64,000 nt of DNA, from assembly GCA_944472135.2 (NCBI GenBank), contig OX235270.1, positions 115,211,842 to 115,275,841 of the forward strand, read 5' to 3'. Position 1 is the stretch's first letter; every line of letters starts with the position of its first letter. This document shows positions 12,408-24,448 of the stretch, one piece after another. The stretch comes from Trichobilharzia regenti (Eukaryota > Platyhelminthes > Trematoda > Strigeidida > Schistosomatidae). The translations under genes were made by a program, and so were the position numbers. The notes under the pieces were generated by a model. That model was not told the DNA's origin. It ran no database searches and saw only the letters and a list, made by a program, of their open reading frames with translations.

Positions 12408-12928
12408 TATGTATCCACATATATATATTTATGTGTGTGTGTGCATGTTGGTCTCTCTTTCTGTTTGCTCGGTTAGTCTGTGACCACTTCACTTGTATGG
12501 ACTTGTCTCCTTTAATAATGTGTATTCTCCTTATATTATATTATATATAATATGAGTGTTTGTTGACAGTCCGTTGCTTGGTGACATATATCCATATATG
12601 TTTGTTGGCATGTCTGCTATATTCGCTATGTATAATTGGATCGACACTCCATTATAATTAGCCATTCATGTTAAGACTGTCTAATGATTTTTCCCACGCT
12701 TGTCTGAATTATTTATATATATTCGCATTCACAATTTGTGTGAACTACTTTACAACTACTTTACTTACTTACCACTTTGGTGTGAGACCATTTATTTTCG
12801 TCTCCTTGTGTTTGGACAATAGAAGTATCATCGCAAACCTAGTGGTCTTCTGATTTCCGCCTTCTCGCGTCAGGACTATTAGTTTCTCGACCAGTCCATA
12901 ACAATAATTTAGCGACGAGTACATAACA
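12405..12928 (+). repeat. 3' LTR of the gag-protease element
   Basis: Copy of 10292-10815 with the same ends. The sequence after it begins ATAAT, matching the five bases before the 5' LTR. Confidence 0.9.
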
Positions 12929-13513
12929 ATAATAATAAAAATTAGTTAGGTTTATTGTGATGAATAATCAAATTGTAACTAGGGAGTGGGGGTGAAGATT
13001 GGTTAAAGGGTAGTGGTGATGCGTTGTCGTAAACCACAGTTATTTATCTGAGTCAACATATAAGAGTAGTTAAATATATGTATTGTAGTTACGTACAAGG
13101 ATGAACAGTTTAATTGGTGAGCTGTGGTCAGAATCCATATAGAAACAAAGAGAAGTATGGAGTTATGTGATCGTTCTAAAAATAACAAATGTTACTGTGG
13201 CTTCATGAAACGTTTTTAGAATCAGAGCGGTGAATGATTCACAGTTATCCCGGGGAATTCAAACACTGAAATTCGTTAAACCTAATTATGAGAATTCCTA
13301 CGAGAAAGTGGTAGCTTTTTCTTGGAGCATATACGAGGAATTTAACCTGCATAACCACTTTTTGACGTTGCATTATGTTACGCACTTCTGCTTCAGGTGC
13401 ATCTTAAAGGTCAGCTTTTGAAAGGCCTTATTATTGGTTAAGATACATTAACTTCGACCCAATTAGATACAAGGGGTGCTATGAAATGTCATTTCACATC
13501 AAATCATACCTGT

Positions 13514-13620
13514 ATTTATTTTTATTTTCGATTACAGCTTGATTCCACACTGTATTTTTGGTACAAGTATGTAATTTTCAGCATGGATATCGGTAGCCCA
13601 AATTTTTCAGGCCGACCAAT
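13514..13620 (-). repeat. 5'-truncated tRNA-derived SINE
   Basis: Reverse complement of the 3' part of the SINE at 48000-48186, sharing GATTCCACACTGTATTTTTGG and GATATCGGTAGCCCAAATTT. The tRNA-like head with the A and B boxes is missing. Confidence 0.75.
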
Positions 13621-14635
13621 AAACCGTCCAGCCCAGAGAACACAACTACATCAAATTAGGTCTTTGCAAACTATGACAGCGTGATATAAATAGCCATTTT
13701 TGGTGGTATCGACACACGTGTTATTGGCAAGGAGCAGAAATCTACATTCAGCCTTGCACTGTATGTTATTAAAAAAGGTATGATATGCATAAATTCACTT
13801 AACCTAATCAACCAGGAACTTTCACACTATTGGCTTTACTTTTATTAACGCTTATAAAGGTAGTTCTTTTTGGTTACATTATTTTCAACTTACAGTGGCT
13901 GCTCATCTAATAAAGGCTATAATAACGTACTAAAGACATTATTACCGGTCTTTTCTATTTGGAGTTGAAGATGCATTCACTATCATTAAAGTTCCGAAAT
14001 ACCACCACTCATGTAATTCTGTCAGTTTGAACTTAATAACCTGCCACAGCAGTTAGAGAATTTGTTTATGCTAACTTTAGTAATAACAAAATTATCACAA
14101 ATAAATGCTGTCTGACCGTGCAATAAGTCTTCAAACAGCGACCAAGATAGTGATAACTGGCTTATAACTGTGTGTGTGACAGTTAAAACATGAAAGCTTT
14201 TGGCAAAAACGTGAGTGCCAACCGATTTCTCTTGCTTCATCCGATCCGACAGATGAGAGAAGAATGATTCATACGGGCTCCGAAAATGATGAGGATCGAA
14301 AGGAGCCAACAGTCTTCTATTCCGAGAAGTAATTAAAGCGGCATTTTTTCTTCCAAATTGGTTTTTCATATTCATTTGTTGTTAATCTTTCTTCTCTTTC
14401 TGTTGAAGATGGTCTTACATATAGATGCCTTTTCACTGAGCCTCAGAATGAATGTTGGACCAACGGGTGTGTTAGCTTTCATAATTAATATTCACACTAA
14501 ATACCGAACACATAGAAGACCTGGGGTGGAATACACTTTCACACTATGAGTTTAGGCTTTTCTGAAAGCAGTGAGTTCGAATTTAATACACTTGTTATAT
14601 ATTAGCCGACAGAGGCTTCTGGAGTATGCATTCTA

Positions 14636-14824
14636 CTGTGCGTCAGTGGCACAGCTCACTGACCATGCACATGTCCTGGGTAGGATCACCGGCCGACGCA
14701 CACTCGATATCAGTGGTCGGCCTGCAAAATTGGGCTACTGATATCACATGCTGAAAATTCCATACTTGCATTAAAAACTACTGTGTGGAGTCAAGCTATA
14801 ATAAAATTAAAATAAAAAAAATAA
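14636..14824 (+). repeat. Diverged tRNA-derived SINE
   Basis: Starts with GTCAGTGGCACAG, resembling the A-box part of the copy at 48000. It shares GACCATGCACATG, GTCGGCCTGCAAAATT and GCTGAAAATTCCATACTTG, and ends in an A-rich tail. The B-box region has degenerated. Confidence 0.8.
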
Positions 14825-14829
14825 TACCT

Positions 14830-16030
14830 GAATGGGATTTTTTTCTCAGCTTATCTTTCTTCAGTCAACCAAGTAACTTGATTTCATTCAGAAGAAAAAG
14901 TAGTTAGAGCTAACAGTAATTTTCAGTTAATTCTTCTTCAGACTTTACAGTTATAAATCCATTGATTTTAGCTTACAATAGCCAGTAAAGGCAAATTAGA
15001 ATTATATCAGAAAGTGGAACTAGCATAGGATGGAATAATAGCCAGTTTATTTTGATTATCATTCAGGATATGAGTGATCAATAATAACATGAAACGAAGT
15101 GAGACGAAAACGTTCGATGATGTGTGTATATATATTCAGCACAAGTACATGTTAAGCATAAACCGACGAAGACTATGAGGTATACTAAATATCGAGGTAC
15201 TGATGGGACTGTCGTGCTTTTGTGGAAGCAGTAAAAAGGAAAGACCTGAATGTCTGCACTAGTTGTATAACGGTATCTAGCGCATTACATATGACTAACG
15301 CTTGATTGGGAAACATTCTTTCCTCGTCCATTTACTTTAATTGCTATTGGCTGCCTTTACCCATGTATAATGAAGTACAGAGTCAGCGTTGGATAGATAC
15401 TCAAAAATATCTCATTAATTTATTTCTGGGAGATCAAATTTCATGAAAGTGAACACCATTGTACCATATCACGTTCATTCTGTGATGAAAGGACGAATAC
15501 ACACTAACGAAATCAATCAGTGTATTTCTTCTAGGACTGAATGCACTGAGGTGTTTAGTGTCTGTTCACTCTGGGTAGACCGTGGTAATTTTCAAAGAAG
15601 TTTTGGTGCTAAACACGAATCTAGAAAATCATGGAAAAATAATGACAATGTAGAATTGACAAAGGATATATTCATAAGTAAAAACACAGTTTTTTGTTCG
15701 GGGAAGAAATTTCTTTTCAATGACTTCATTTTCAAGCTGTACAGTCGTATTTATATAACAGAAAAAGGTTATTAAGTGGCACTAGATAATTGGTCAGTCG
15801 ATATATATATATATGTGATGAGAATAACGATAACTAAAATGTTACAAGGCGTAGAGTTGAAGTGAATAAATTACAGAATTACTAAAGATTGCTTCATAGG
15901 TGGATTGATGTCAAAAATGTTTTAAAAATGTCAAGTGTTGTCTAAAAATTTTAAAAAAATTAGGAGTACGATTACAATAAGAATAAATATGTGAAGTGAA
16001 GTGGAATGAATTCAAGTGGTAAAATAAAAT
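14830..16030. other. AT-rich interval without supported genes
   Basis: A 110-codon open frame at 15443-15775 has no recognisable domain and AT-rich composition like its surroundings. A short TA run lies at about 15801-15814. Nothing else can be supported. Confidence 0.35.
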
Positions 16031-17110
16031 AAAAAACTAGAAAGAACATTACTATTACCAAGGTAACGAAAGGGGTTTGACAAAACGTCTTTGAACACAT
16101 AATTTAGGTTTCTGTTCATGTATAGCTAAAGCTTCGGCTATGCATAAGTGAAGAAAACGTAAACTTTTGGATCGATTCGATTTTGCCATGTAGATAACTT
16201 TGAAAGATGAATCACGTGGGGCTAAATGACCAGGCTCTAACAGGTAATCGCAAATAGATGATTTCGCAGTTCTTCGTTCGTCTTTCATTAGCCAAACCGG
16301 ATAGTGTTCAGCAACACGTTTTCGTAGATTACGCTTACAACGTCCAATATAATCAGCTCCACAAGATCAGGTAAATGAGCGAATGCACATAGATGAGGAC
16401 AAAAGCGGTAATCTATCCTTGACGCATTGTCTAATCATATTTCGGCTGGTAAAAACTAAATGCAAGTCAGTTGCGGGAAAAGTACGTTTAATACATTTAG
16501 ATAAACGATTTTTAATCAATTCCGAAATGGTGTCACATTTGAATGCTAGACTCATAAACAGTTTTTTCTTTGGCACTGTGATTTGTCTGGGGGCGGATTC
16601 TTTCTTGATGTTACGTTCAATGAACCTTGTAGGATAACCATTGTTAAGGAGGTCTGATCGAAGGTTATCTAGTTCCCTATCGATTGTCTCTGCAGAGCAG
16701 ATTTTACGAATTCTGGAGCATAAGGAATGAATAAGATTTCTCTTTCTCCCTAAAGGTACCCAATTGTTGAAGTTAGTGTACTGTCCAGTGAATGTTGGCT
16801 TTCGGTAAATCGACCTTAACATCGTTCCGTTCTGTCTTCTATCTAGCTTAACATCAAGGAAATGAAACGAGGAGTTCGATTCTTCTTCGACCGTGAAAAG
16901 TAAAGATGGGTGAGAACCGTTAAATATACCAAGAAGTTCAGCAGTTGAAGAGTTTTCATCACATACAATGTAGGTATCATCAATATATCTTTTATACAAA
17001 AACAAACTGTCGATGGTTTCCTTTAGTGAGCCATTCTCTAAGCTTGCCATGAAGACGTCCGCTAAGAGCGATCCTAAAGGAGACCCCATGGCGACTCCAT
17101 CTATCAGGAT
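16030..17110 (-). mobile_element. 5'-truncated Penelope-like element
   Basis: Penelope-like elements encode a reverse transcriptase followed by a GIY-YIG endonuclease. The 3' half of such an ORF is read on the minus strand. The RT part, 17089-16370, begins inside the palm with MGSPLGSLLADVFM. It continues with the catalytic RYIDDTYIV and FHFLDVKLDRRQNG. TGA at 16367-16369 interrupts the frame. The same frame then continues with CGADYIGR and RVAEHYPVW of the GIY-YIG domain down to 16055. Sequence upstream of about 17104 is unrelated, consistent with 5' truncation. Inactive copy, with one visible nonsense codon in the surviving part. Confidence 0.87.
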
Positions 17111-19900
17111 AGGGAGTCAACTAAGACATTTGAAACATTCTAAATATCATTTTCAGACAGCCTCATAAGAAATAATTTCTACCCACTTTCTTTTAGGTGG
17201 ATAGACTACTAGGCAAACTAAGCTTCCAAGTGAGTGGACTATGAGGGTGGTTTATGGACCCAGATGGTTGGGAGCTGAAAAGTTACAACAATCTGCTTAG
17301 CAGAGTCATTTTCCCAACCATTGATGCCATAATAGTTGCTGAGGCAATGCTACTGAAAACAGCAAGTTTGATGTAAAATAATCCACAAGGAAACGAAAAT
17401 ATAACAGGACGAAGTCTTCCGCTTCGAAAATAAAAATATGAACGAGTAAACTACAAAAAAGAATAGACTAAGTACTCGATATGGTAAGAAAGTGATATCC
17501 AAACTCACGAGTTTTAATGGAGCACAGATGCTGTTATTACTCAGTACTTAATCAGCCCTACTGAAATAAGTGTGCTCTGGTACCTGCTTTATTAGCAACT
17601 TACCTAATCTGTAGGCATTCATAATGAAACATAAATCGAAAAGACTGAATTATGTGAATGTATACATTTTAATTTTTGTTCACTGTATACTTGATTTCCA
17701 ACAGTTATCATTATGTTTATTTAGTCAAATATATTTACTAAAATTTAGTGCCAGAAAAATAAATGATACTGTGCTTCAACATACATACGCTCAAAGTGAA
17801 TCTTTAGAAATAAATGCACTTTGAAATTAGGAAAATTTGCATTTTGATCAAAATTGCTCCATGATCTTCTCAGCTGTCAGATACTGTCGCAAAAAGAAAA
17901 TTTCCATAATTCTGGAAAAAACTAATGAGACTGGGAAGAATTATCTGTGTTATAGAAAAATACAGGCCAATGATAAACAATTCACTGATTCATAGGTCCA
18001 AAATGATTTACAAAACTCAACAGCTGTGTCTAAACCTCAATTTATACGAAATGTTAAGTACACAGTCTTATCATTGTTTGCTTATTTTTAATGTTATTAA
18101 TATTACTATTATGGTCATTACACTAATCATTGAGGCAAGGTTTTCGTCTCTAAACAACCGAAGACGGTTTTACTGAGAAATAACTGGCAATTCGCTATCC
18201 ATAGGTGTAGGTACAACAGATTTAGAATGTAGGGCAACTTCAAATTAAAGATGTCAAATTCATGTATGTACAACAGAATCATGAGCCGCGAACGACTAGC
18301 TCAGGCAGTCAGGCTAATTATAGCTTATATCTATTCTATATGTAACAATAGAAGGCAAGACACGGAAGTCAAAGTTTATTTTTCATTAATCAAACCGCTG
18401 CTTTTATATATATATATATGCATAGAGAGAGAGAGAGTTTATATTCGTTAACCAATCACTGAGCGTGTGATTTCAGTTTACATCAAACGACATGAAATAG
18501 AATGTTCAAATAGATATTTCGTATTCTGTTGCTAATGCCGAAATGAAATGTGGGAATATGTGAGAATTATATTCCGTTGGCACACATTGTATCACACCAC
18601 CACATATATCCTTTTAAATAACGCAAAGAAATAATATTGGTAATAATATCTAAACTATCCGATGAACTTATTTATTTATTTATTTTATTCCTTGAAGTCA
18701 CAAACAGGGGATTAAGTCAAGAAAAGTTGACTAGTGTGAAAAAGAAGTAGAATGTCAGGATTATGTATTACTGCGGCAGGGGTGCGAGAATAGCATGACA
18801 CAGTGTGTATAGATTTCTTTTTGCATCACTTCACTAGATAGTCTATGTGGGTTTTTTGTTTGCATTAACTGGCGACTAGTTGGAATATAAGTCAATAATA
18901 TTTTAGATGAGCGTCATGTAATTCATTTTATGAGCAAAATTGATTCTCCTGTACTCAAAGAAGGTAAAATCTTTCTAAAGTAAGTTCACAAACAATAGCA
19001 ACTACTAATAAGCAGTAGATAGTACTGCTTTATTCAAAAGTGTGAAGAATGATACAAAAAAACTGATAAGAATTTAGATATATAAGTAAAAGGAAGAATA
19101 ATAAAAGAAGCCTTACAATAAGCCTATCATAAATAACTAAAGGGGAAGACAACCCACTTTAATTTCATGACAGTTAAGGTACCCAACCATAGATGGCAAT
19201 ACTTTCGAATGTCTCTAGGGAAAATGAAATAGTATAATGGCGTAAAATAAAAGTCAGCGACTCCACGCAATATATCAATGATCTACTCTGATTACCATAG
19301 TCTGTGTCTAACCTCAACATCAACAACTTAGGACACTATAGATACATAAATTATGTTCGGTTAGCAAAATCCTATAATTGACTTCCTAATATTTAATGAG
19401 AAGGATAAGATGGTATAACTTAAGGTTTAAAAACTTACGTTTAGTTGAACAAATCTAATTTCAAAAATATAAAAATCCAGTAATTTTCAACTGCTAATTC
19501 TATTGAGTCAGAAAGAATTTAGGATTCTTAGTTTGTCCTAATTCTGACTCGCCACAACCGTGGTCATCAATCACCGAAATCATTATTCTTGTCGGCGCTG
19601 TGTTTCATCGGCCTTTATTTAACTGAGTAACCTTCTAGAAAACTCCTTCACCTCTAGTTTCAAAGTGTAGTGGACTTGCAGAATCTTCAGTAGACATAAT
19701 ATCCAAGTTTCCTGGTAACCTTGTTTATGATCATACATTTTTGGAGGTTTTCCAGAGGATGTTTTCATTTTTGTTGTTACTGACTGCTTCATCAACCTAA
19801 TATTCGACCTTTCGATCGTGAGTAATTCCTTGTAAGTTAATGTTTTGTCAAAGTGTACCTTTCATACCTGTTATAAGTACCAGGCTTCTAGGAATCACTT
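17110..19900. other. AT-rich interval without supported genes
   Basis: Short open frames only. A TA run occurs near 18402-18416, followed by an AG run. The 19540-19900 segment is more GC-rich and adjoins the Penelope-like remnant on its right, so it may be its decayed 3' part. Confidence 0.35.
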
Positions 19901-19904
19901 GGCA

Positions 19905-20264
19905 TTATCCATGTCCTCTTCCTTCTAAATGTCCGTAGTTATATACTGGATATGATATGAACGAGTGTATTCTGTCTTTTAGCAGCCGGTTTAAATTGAT
20001 GAATGTGAAGCTGAATGGAGCGTCTGCTATGGTTGCAGCAATCTGTTCTGTAGATGATGCTGTCTCTTTTTTATTGTCACGTCTTTCAATCTTCATTAAT
20101 ATTGACTGAAGTGGATGTGTTGATTGGTGAACAACAAGTATTCCAATAGGTTTGAATAGTCTGGCAGTGACTTCAGTAATAGACTTCATATAACGCAGAA
20201 CAATTTTACTTTTGATTTCCACAAAATCCCATCGGTAGATGATTGTTAAAATAAAATCACTCAC
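19905..20264 (-). mobile_element. Remnant of a second Penelope-like element
   Basis: A 119-codon open frame contains TARLFKPIGILVVHQSTHPLQSI. This resembles the segment between RT and GIY-YIG in many Penelope-like ORFs (GI-VAH-PT-L pattern). The following GIY-YIG core is not recognisable. It differs in sequence from the element at 16030-17110. The assignment rests on one motif. Confidence 0.5.
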
Positions 20265-20279
20265 TGCAATCTAAAGGAC

Positions 20280-21190
20280 GAGTCCAAAGTAGGAGAAAAT
20301 ATTAGCCTAAGATGCGATCGCTTGTCATAAAACAATAGGCTACAACCTTTGTTAGAAGATTAGTAAGCGATTTCCATCTGTGAATGGTTAAATCAGTAAT
20401 CGGTTAGAGCATTCGGTTAAGTGTACTTTTGTTAATTATTTAATTAAGAAGATTTAAGAAAGCTAATCGTGAAACTTTTGAAAGATGAGCACATAGAGTT
20501 ATTAGAATAAACTAATGAAATCAACCTTTCCAATTTTACCAGTAACAATCACTGGATGATTGCCCGAAGAATGTGAAAAGTAATTTTCCAATCAATTGGT
20601 AAGTAATTTACTGTTCGATCTGACCATGTTAAATTTCTGTGAGAAAGAACACTCCACCAAAAGGCACCAAACCTGTTACAGAAATCTGTCCAATAGCTAA
20701 TGGACTGTGAGAATTCTCTGATAGAAACAATAAGGTATCATTTCAACTAGTGTCATTAGGTTTGCGCGACTTTAAAACAGATAAGCAATTTTATACGACT
20801 TACATTCGTAACTCACTTAGAAAGTGTGTAGTAGTGGAGTGAGCAAGTGAATAAGGGCAGATACCTAGAATTCAATCTGAGCTTCATGTGATTACATTGT
20901 CTTTTCTGGGTGGTAAATTCGTAAGTGCTAATCACGACTACACAAGTTTATAGTTATCTGGAGACTGTTTTGTACCACTTTATTGAATCAAACAAATTTA
21001 ATGAAAAAATAGATGAATAATAAGTGAGTTTACAGCGGAATGGACTTTTAAAGTTTCCAAAATTCTACTAGCTACACATTAAACTTCAAACAGAAGTTTT
21101 GCGATTTTGAATTTTCCTCTCAATGTACTAAAGTACTGTCAGTTACTGAAGAATACAACTGATGTCAGTTGATGATGAAATCCTCCGACC
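20280..21190. other. AT-rich interval without supported genes
   Basis: No open frame of note, repeat or RNA gene could be supported. Confidence 0.35.
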
Positions 21191-21197
21191 AGTATGA

Positions 21198-21692
21198 AAT
21201 TAATACACACAATTAAAAGGTAGAAATGGTGACAACACGTAGATTGCATAATACATAATTTTGGAAAAATGAAGAGTAATTAAGGAATAAGCGTGTGCAC
21301 AAGTTGATTACATAGCAGATTGTTTAAGAAAATAAAACGATTTGGACAATGATAACTTGTAACTAAGGTTGAAGTGGTCAGAAAAAATAAAAATAATTTA
21401 ACTAGTACAACATGTGAATGAAGAATAGTAGTCAGAAAAGATAAAATAATAAAAAAAAATAATTATTATAATTATAAAAATTATAACTTCCGAATTATTT
21501 TATTTTTTCTGACCACTTCAACCTTAGTTACAAGTTATCATTGTCCAAATCGTTTTATTTTCTTTAACAATCTGCTATGTAATCAACTTGTGCACACGCT
21601 TATTCCTTAATTACTCTTCATTTTTCCAAAATTATGTATTATGCAATCTACGTGTTGTCACCATTTCTACCTTTTAATTGTGTGTATTAATT
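21198..21692. repeat. Large foldback: 200-bp inverted arms, 95-bp loop
   Basis: The arm at 21198-21397 is an almost perfect reverse complement of 21493-21692; the few differences include one substitution in GTTTAAGAAAATAAAACG. The 95-base loop is A/T-only in long stretches and contains a shorter repeat of the arm end (GTCAGAAAAGATAAAATAAT). No ORF lies inside. It could be a foldback/MITE-like element or a palindromic local duplication. Confidence 0.9.
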
Positions 21693-21699
21693 TTCTTCG

Positions 21700-23375
21700 T
21701 TAATTATCAACCCACTGACATGTTGACACTGACTAATTATTGTTAAGAATATGAAATTATTTTATTATGAATGTTGTAAATTTAGCATATCGAATAAAAT
21801 CTTGTTAACTGGAATACAAAAGAGACAGAACGGGGAGAAAAGTATTTCAACCAAACAAATATGAATGAGTCAGACCAACTTAGAATAAATTGTAAAGTAA
21901 GTACTACGTATCTGTACTGGAGATAACGACTAAAATCTTTCTGAAAGCACTATAAATAATGAAACAATTTGAGATTGGCTTTATTCGGTGTAGTTGAAAA
22001 CATTTTATAGTTGCATTCTTATTTTTGGCGAAATTGTTAGTTGCTACTGAACTATTCTATTTGTGACTGTTTCTTCTGTGGACGCATACTACCTCATATA
22101 AAGATAAAGTTTCTCCTAAGTGCCTAATGAATTTCACTATGATCCCTAGAAGTAAGATCACATGTCAAAGCAATATACAGACCTGGAAAGTGTTGTGATA
22201 GGCCGGAACAGGTCTTCATATTCACTGTGTTTATTTGTCAGTTGACATGACAGGAGGTTAAAAGTTTTCCTGGTTGGAAGAAGACTTGTATGTTGCTGAC
22301 AGATTATTCATGTACTTTGATCGACAGAACAGCTTATCAACAGTCTATACGAAGCTGAAATCACGTCTTTGAATTTTAAATCATCGTGTTTATATCTTAA
22401 TCAGAATAATTATTTCTTGATTTCTGTTATTAATACTGACTAAAATACCTTCACATAACTAGTAATACCTAGTATGAGAAAGCTAATAAATTTCTTCATT
22501 AGCGATGCTGCTACATAACTAATCGATATGAGGTGTAAATTTTGATTCAATTGTTTTTGATTGAATGACTGACCTACAATATGACTTTCTTGCGTTTATT
22601 CTCTCCAGAGTTTAGGGTGGGTAATGTTTTGAGCTTTTAAACTAGGATTTCCAGTATTTCTCCATTTTTTAGCGATTTCCAAGTGAACTTTAATTCGTGA
22701 AAAAAATCCCCGATAAAATTGGCTTACTCCACACATACTCGTTGCTTAAAAAGTGCAATTATTTTGATGGAACACTTGATACATTTAAATGAATCATAAT
22801 TTCCGAATTTTTATGCTATCAAGAAAAAGAAACATTTCATAATACAGAGAATTTTAAAAATAAACAAAGATTATTTATTACAATCATTTTTTCTAGTCAA
22901 TCCCATATGTGTAAAAAATCTTTGTGAAATATATCAACGTGGAACTAGATAAAAAAGTAAATGATTGTTTTAAAATGTATTTATAAACACAGTCAAAAGT
23001 TAAGTTTTTAACGTTTGACATTTATTCTTAGTCTTCAGATTTGCTGTTGTTACTGTGTAGTTATTTAAGACAATTACTAGTAATTTTTATTTCAAACACC
23101 GTGATGTTCCTCAACAAACAATTCCATAATTAAAGAATTTCCAGCAATTGTATCAATATTAAATTAATATTTGTGTTTATTATATGGTCATCTTAAATCA
23201 GTAATTCAGTAGTCTCATTTCATATTTTATCTGAACTGTGACTATATCTGTTTTGCATAAAATTACAAAATAATCCATAGTCGATTTAAAAGAATTTTAT
23301 TTGAAGGCTGACTTAAACTATAAGAAGCTGGAATTTGTATAATAGGTTGCTAGTTTTGAGTCAAGAGACTCTTGG
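21700..23375. other. AT-rich interval without supported genes
   Basis: No coding frame, repeat family or RNA gene recognised. Confidence 0.35.
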
Positions 23376-23379
23376 TGAA

Positions 23380-24448
23380 ATAGATTAGAATGGAGAACTC
23401 TGCGTAGACTTCTGTGTCTTCACTGATTTCGTGACTGGAGGCAGTGTATATAGACACAAGGACATTCAAAAAGCGACGTTGATTTCATAAGGTGGACACA
23501 AATTCTCGAATCGACTTCATCTGAGTGCCCAGAGTGCTCAAGTTTTACACATATATTAATACGATTTCATCTCAATCTCAAGAAAATAGAAAACCAGCTT
23601 TATGGACGCGATCAAGGAGTGGGGAATGTGTGAGCTTGGACTCTCAGATAGTGCAATGAAACTACAAGCTGGTCAAGCGGAGAGCCTCCAAAGTAATTGA
23701 AGATAGACCGAAATTCTCCCTCATCACCCAGAAGGATGGCACTACAAGGGACAAATTCACTACAGAAATCACATCTCAGTTTGTAAGGAGCCAGTCGTTG
23801 TGCTTTAGATGTCACGGGTTGTCCTGAGGTTATGATGTGGTCATAACATTACTAGTTATGCACGGTAGCATCATCGAGGAAACATGTGTGGAGGAACGTT
23901 GAAACTCTCTAAAAGTGATACTGAAGAAAACCCGTATATCCGTTTTATGAAACAAGATGACTATATGGTGGTGCTGGATGTTAAGTGATTCACACGGAAA
24001 ATCTGAAAAGAGCCTTTAAAGTGAAGACAGGAGTAGGATGGCGCTGTCCACCATCACCGATGATATATCTGATTGTTGGGAACTGGAATTATGAAACAAA
24101 CTATGGGAAGCGAGAAGGCTGGAATACGCCAGGTTGATAAGAAGACTTTGGAAGATTTGAGCTTCTTTCACTCATGAAGGCAGCTTTGTTTCGACTACAG
24201 GCGGCACGGCTGAGGATTTTAGGTGCGGGATTGGAGAGGTAACACAGAGCTCTAATCTGAAATCAGTCCGGAAACATATTGTAAGCGTAGAGAACAGGAT
24301 TTGGCATCCCAATACTGATCTCAAGCCAGTTCTTCTATAATGTTCAGAGACTCGGCGTGTCACCAAGAGCAATTCGATCAGCCAGTTGGAGACGTTCATC
24401 AGCAGCTGCTATCTCTCCAATGTTGAAGATCAGGTGGCGGGCCAGAAA
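23380..24448 (+). mobile_element. Fragment of lineage-A RTE element
   Basis: Decayed, internally deleted copy on the plus strand. Near 23420-23520 it matches the endonuclease segment of the intact element (GGCAGTGTATA...CACAAGGACATTC, then AATCGACTTCATCT). Near 24180-24440 it matches the C-terminal part: GSFVSTTGGTAEDF corresponds to GSIVSTTGGTDEDI, and the QLETFISSC region to LQTFINNC. It ends at about 24448, where an RTE-B copy begins in the opposite orientation. Confidence 0.75.

Larger units (their letters stand above)
10292..12928 (+). mobile_element. Non-autonomous LTR retrotransposon encoding only gag-protease
   Basis: Two 524-bp LTRs (10292-10815 and 12405-12928) look identical or nearly so and have TG...CA ends. 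They are flanked by the 5-bp direct repeat ATAAT at 10287-10291 and 12929-12933, a target-site duplication. The 1589-bp internal region holds a candidate primer-binding site, one uninterrupted ORF and a polypurine tract. It has no reverse transcriptase, RNase H or integrase. Intact ends, similar LTRs and an intact ORF point to recent insertion, with missing enzymes supplied in trans. The gag type is Ty3/gypsy-like. The layout matches the TR-GAG class described in plants. Confidence 0.9.
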
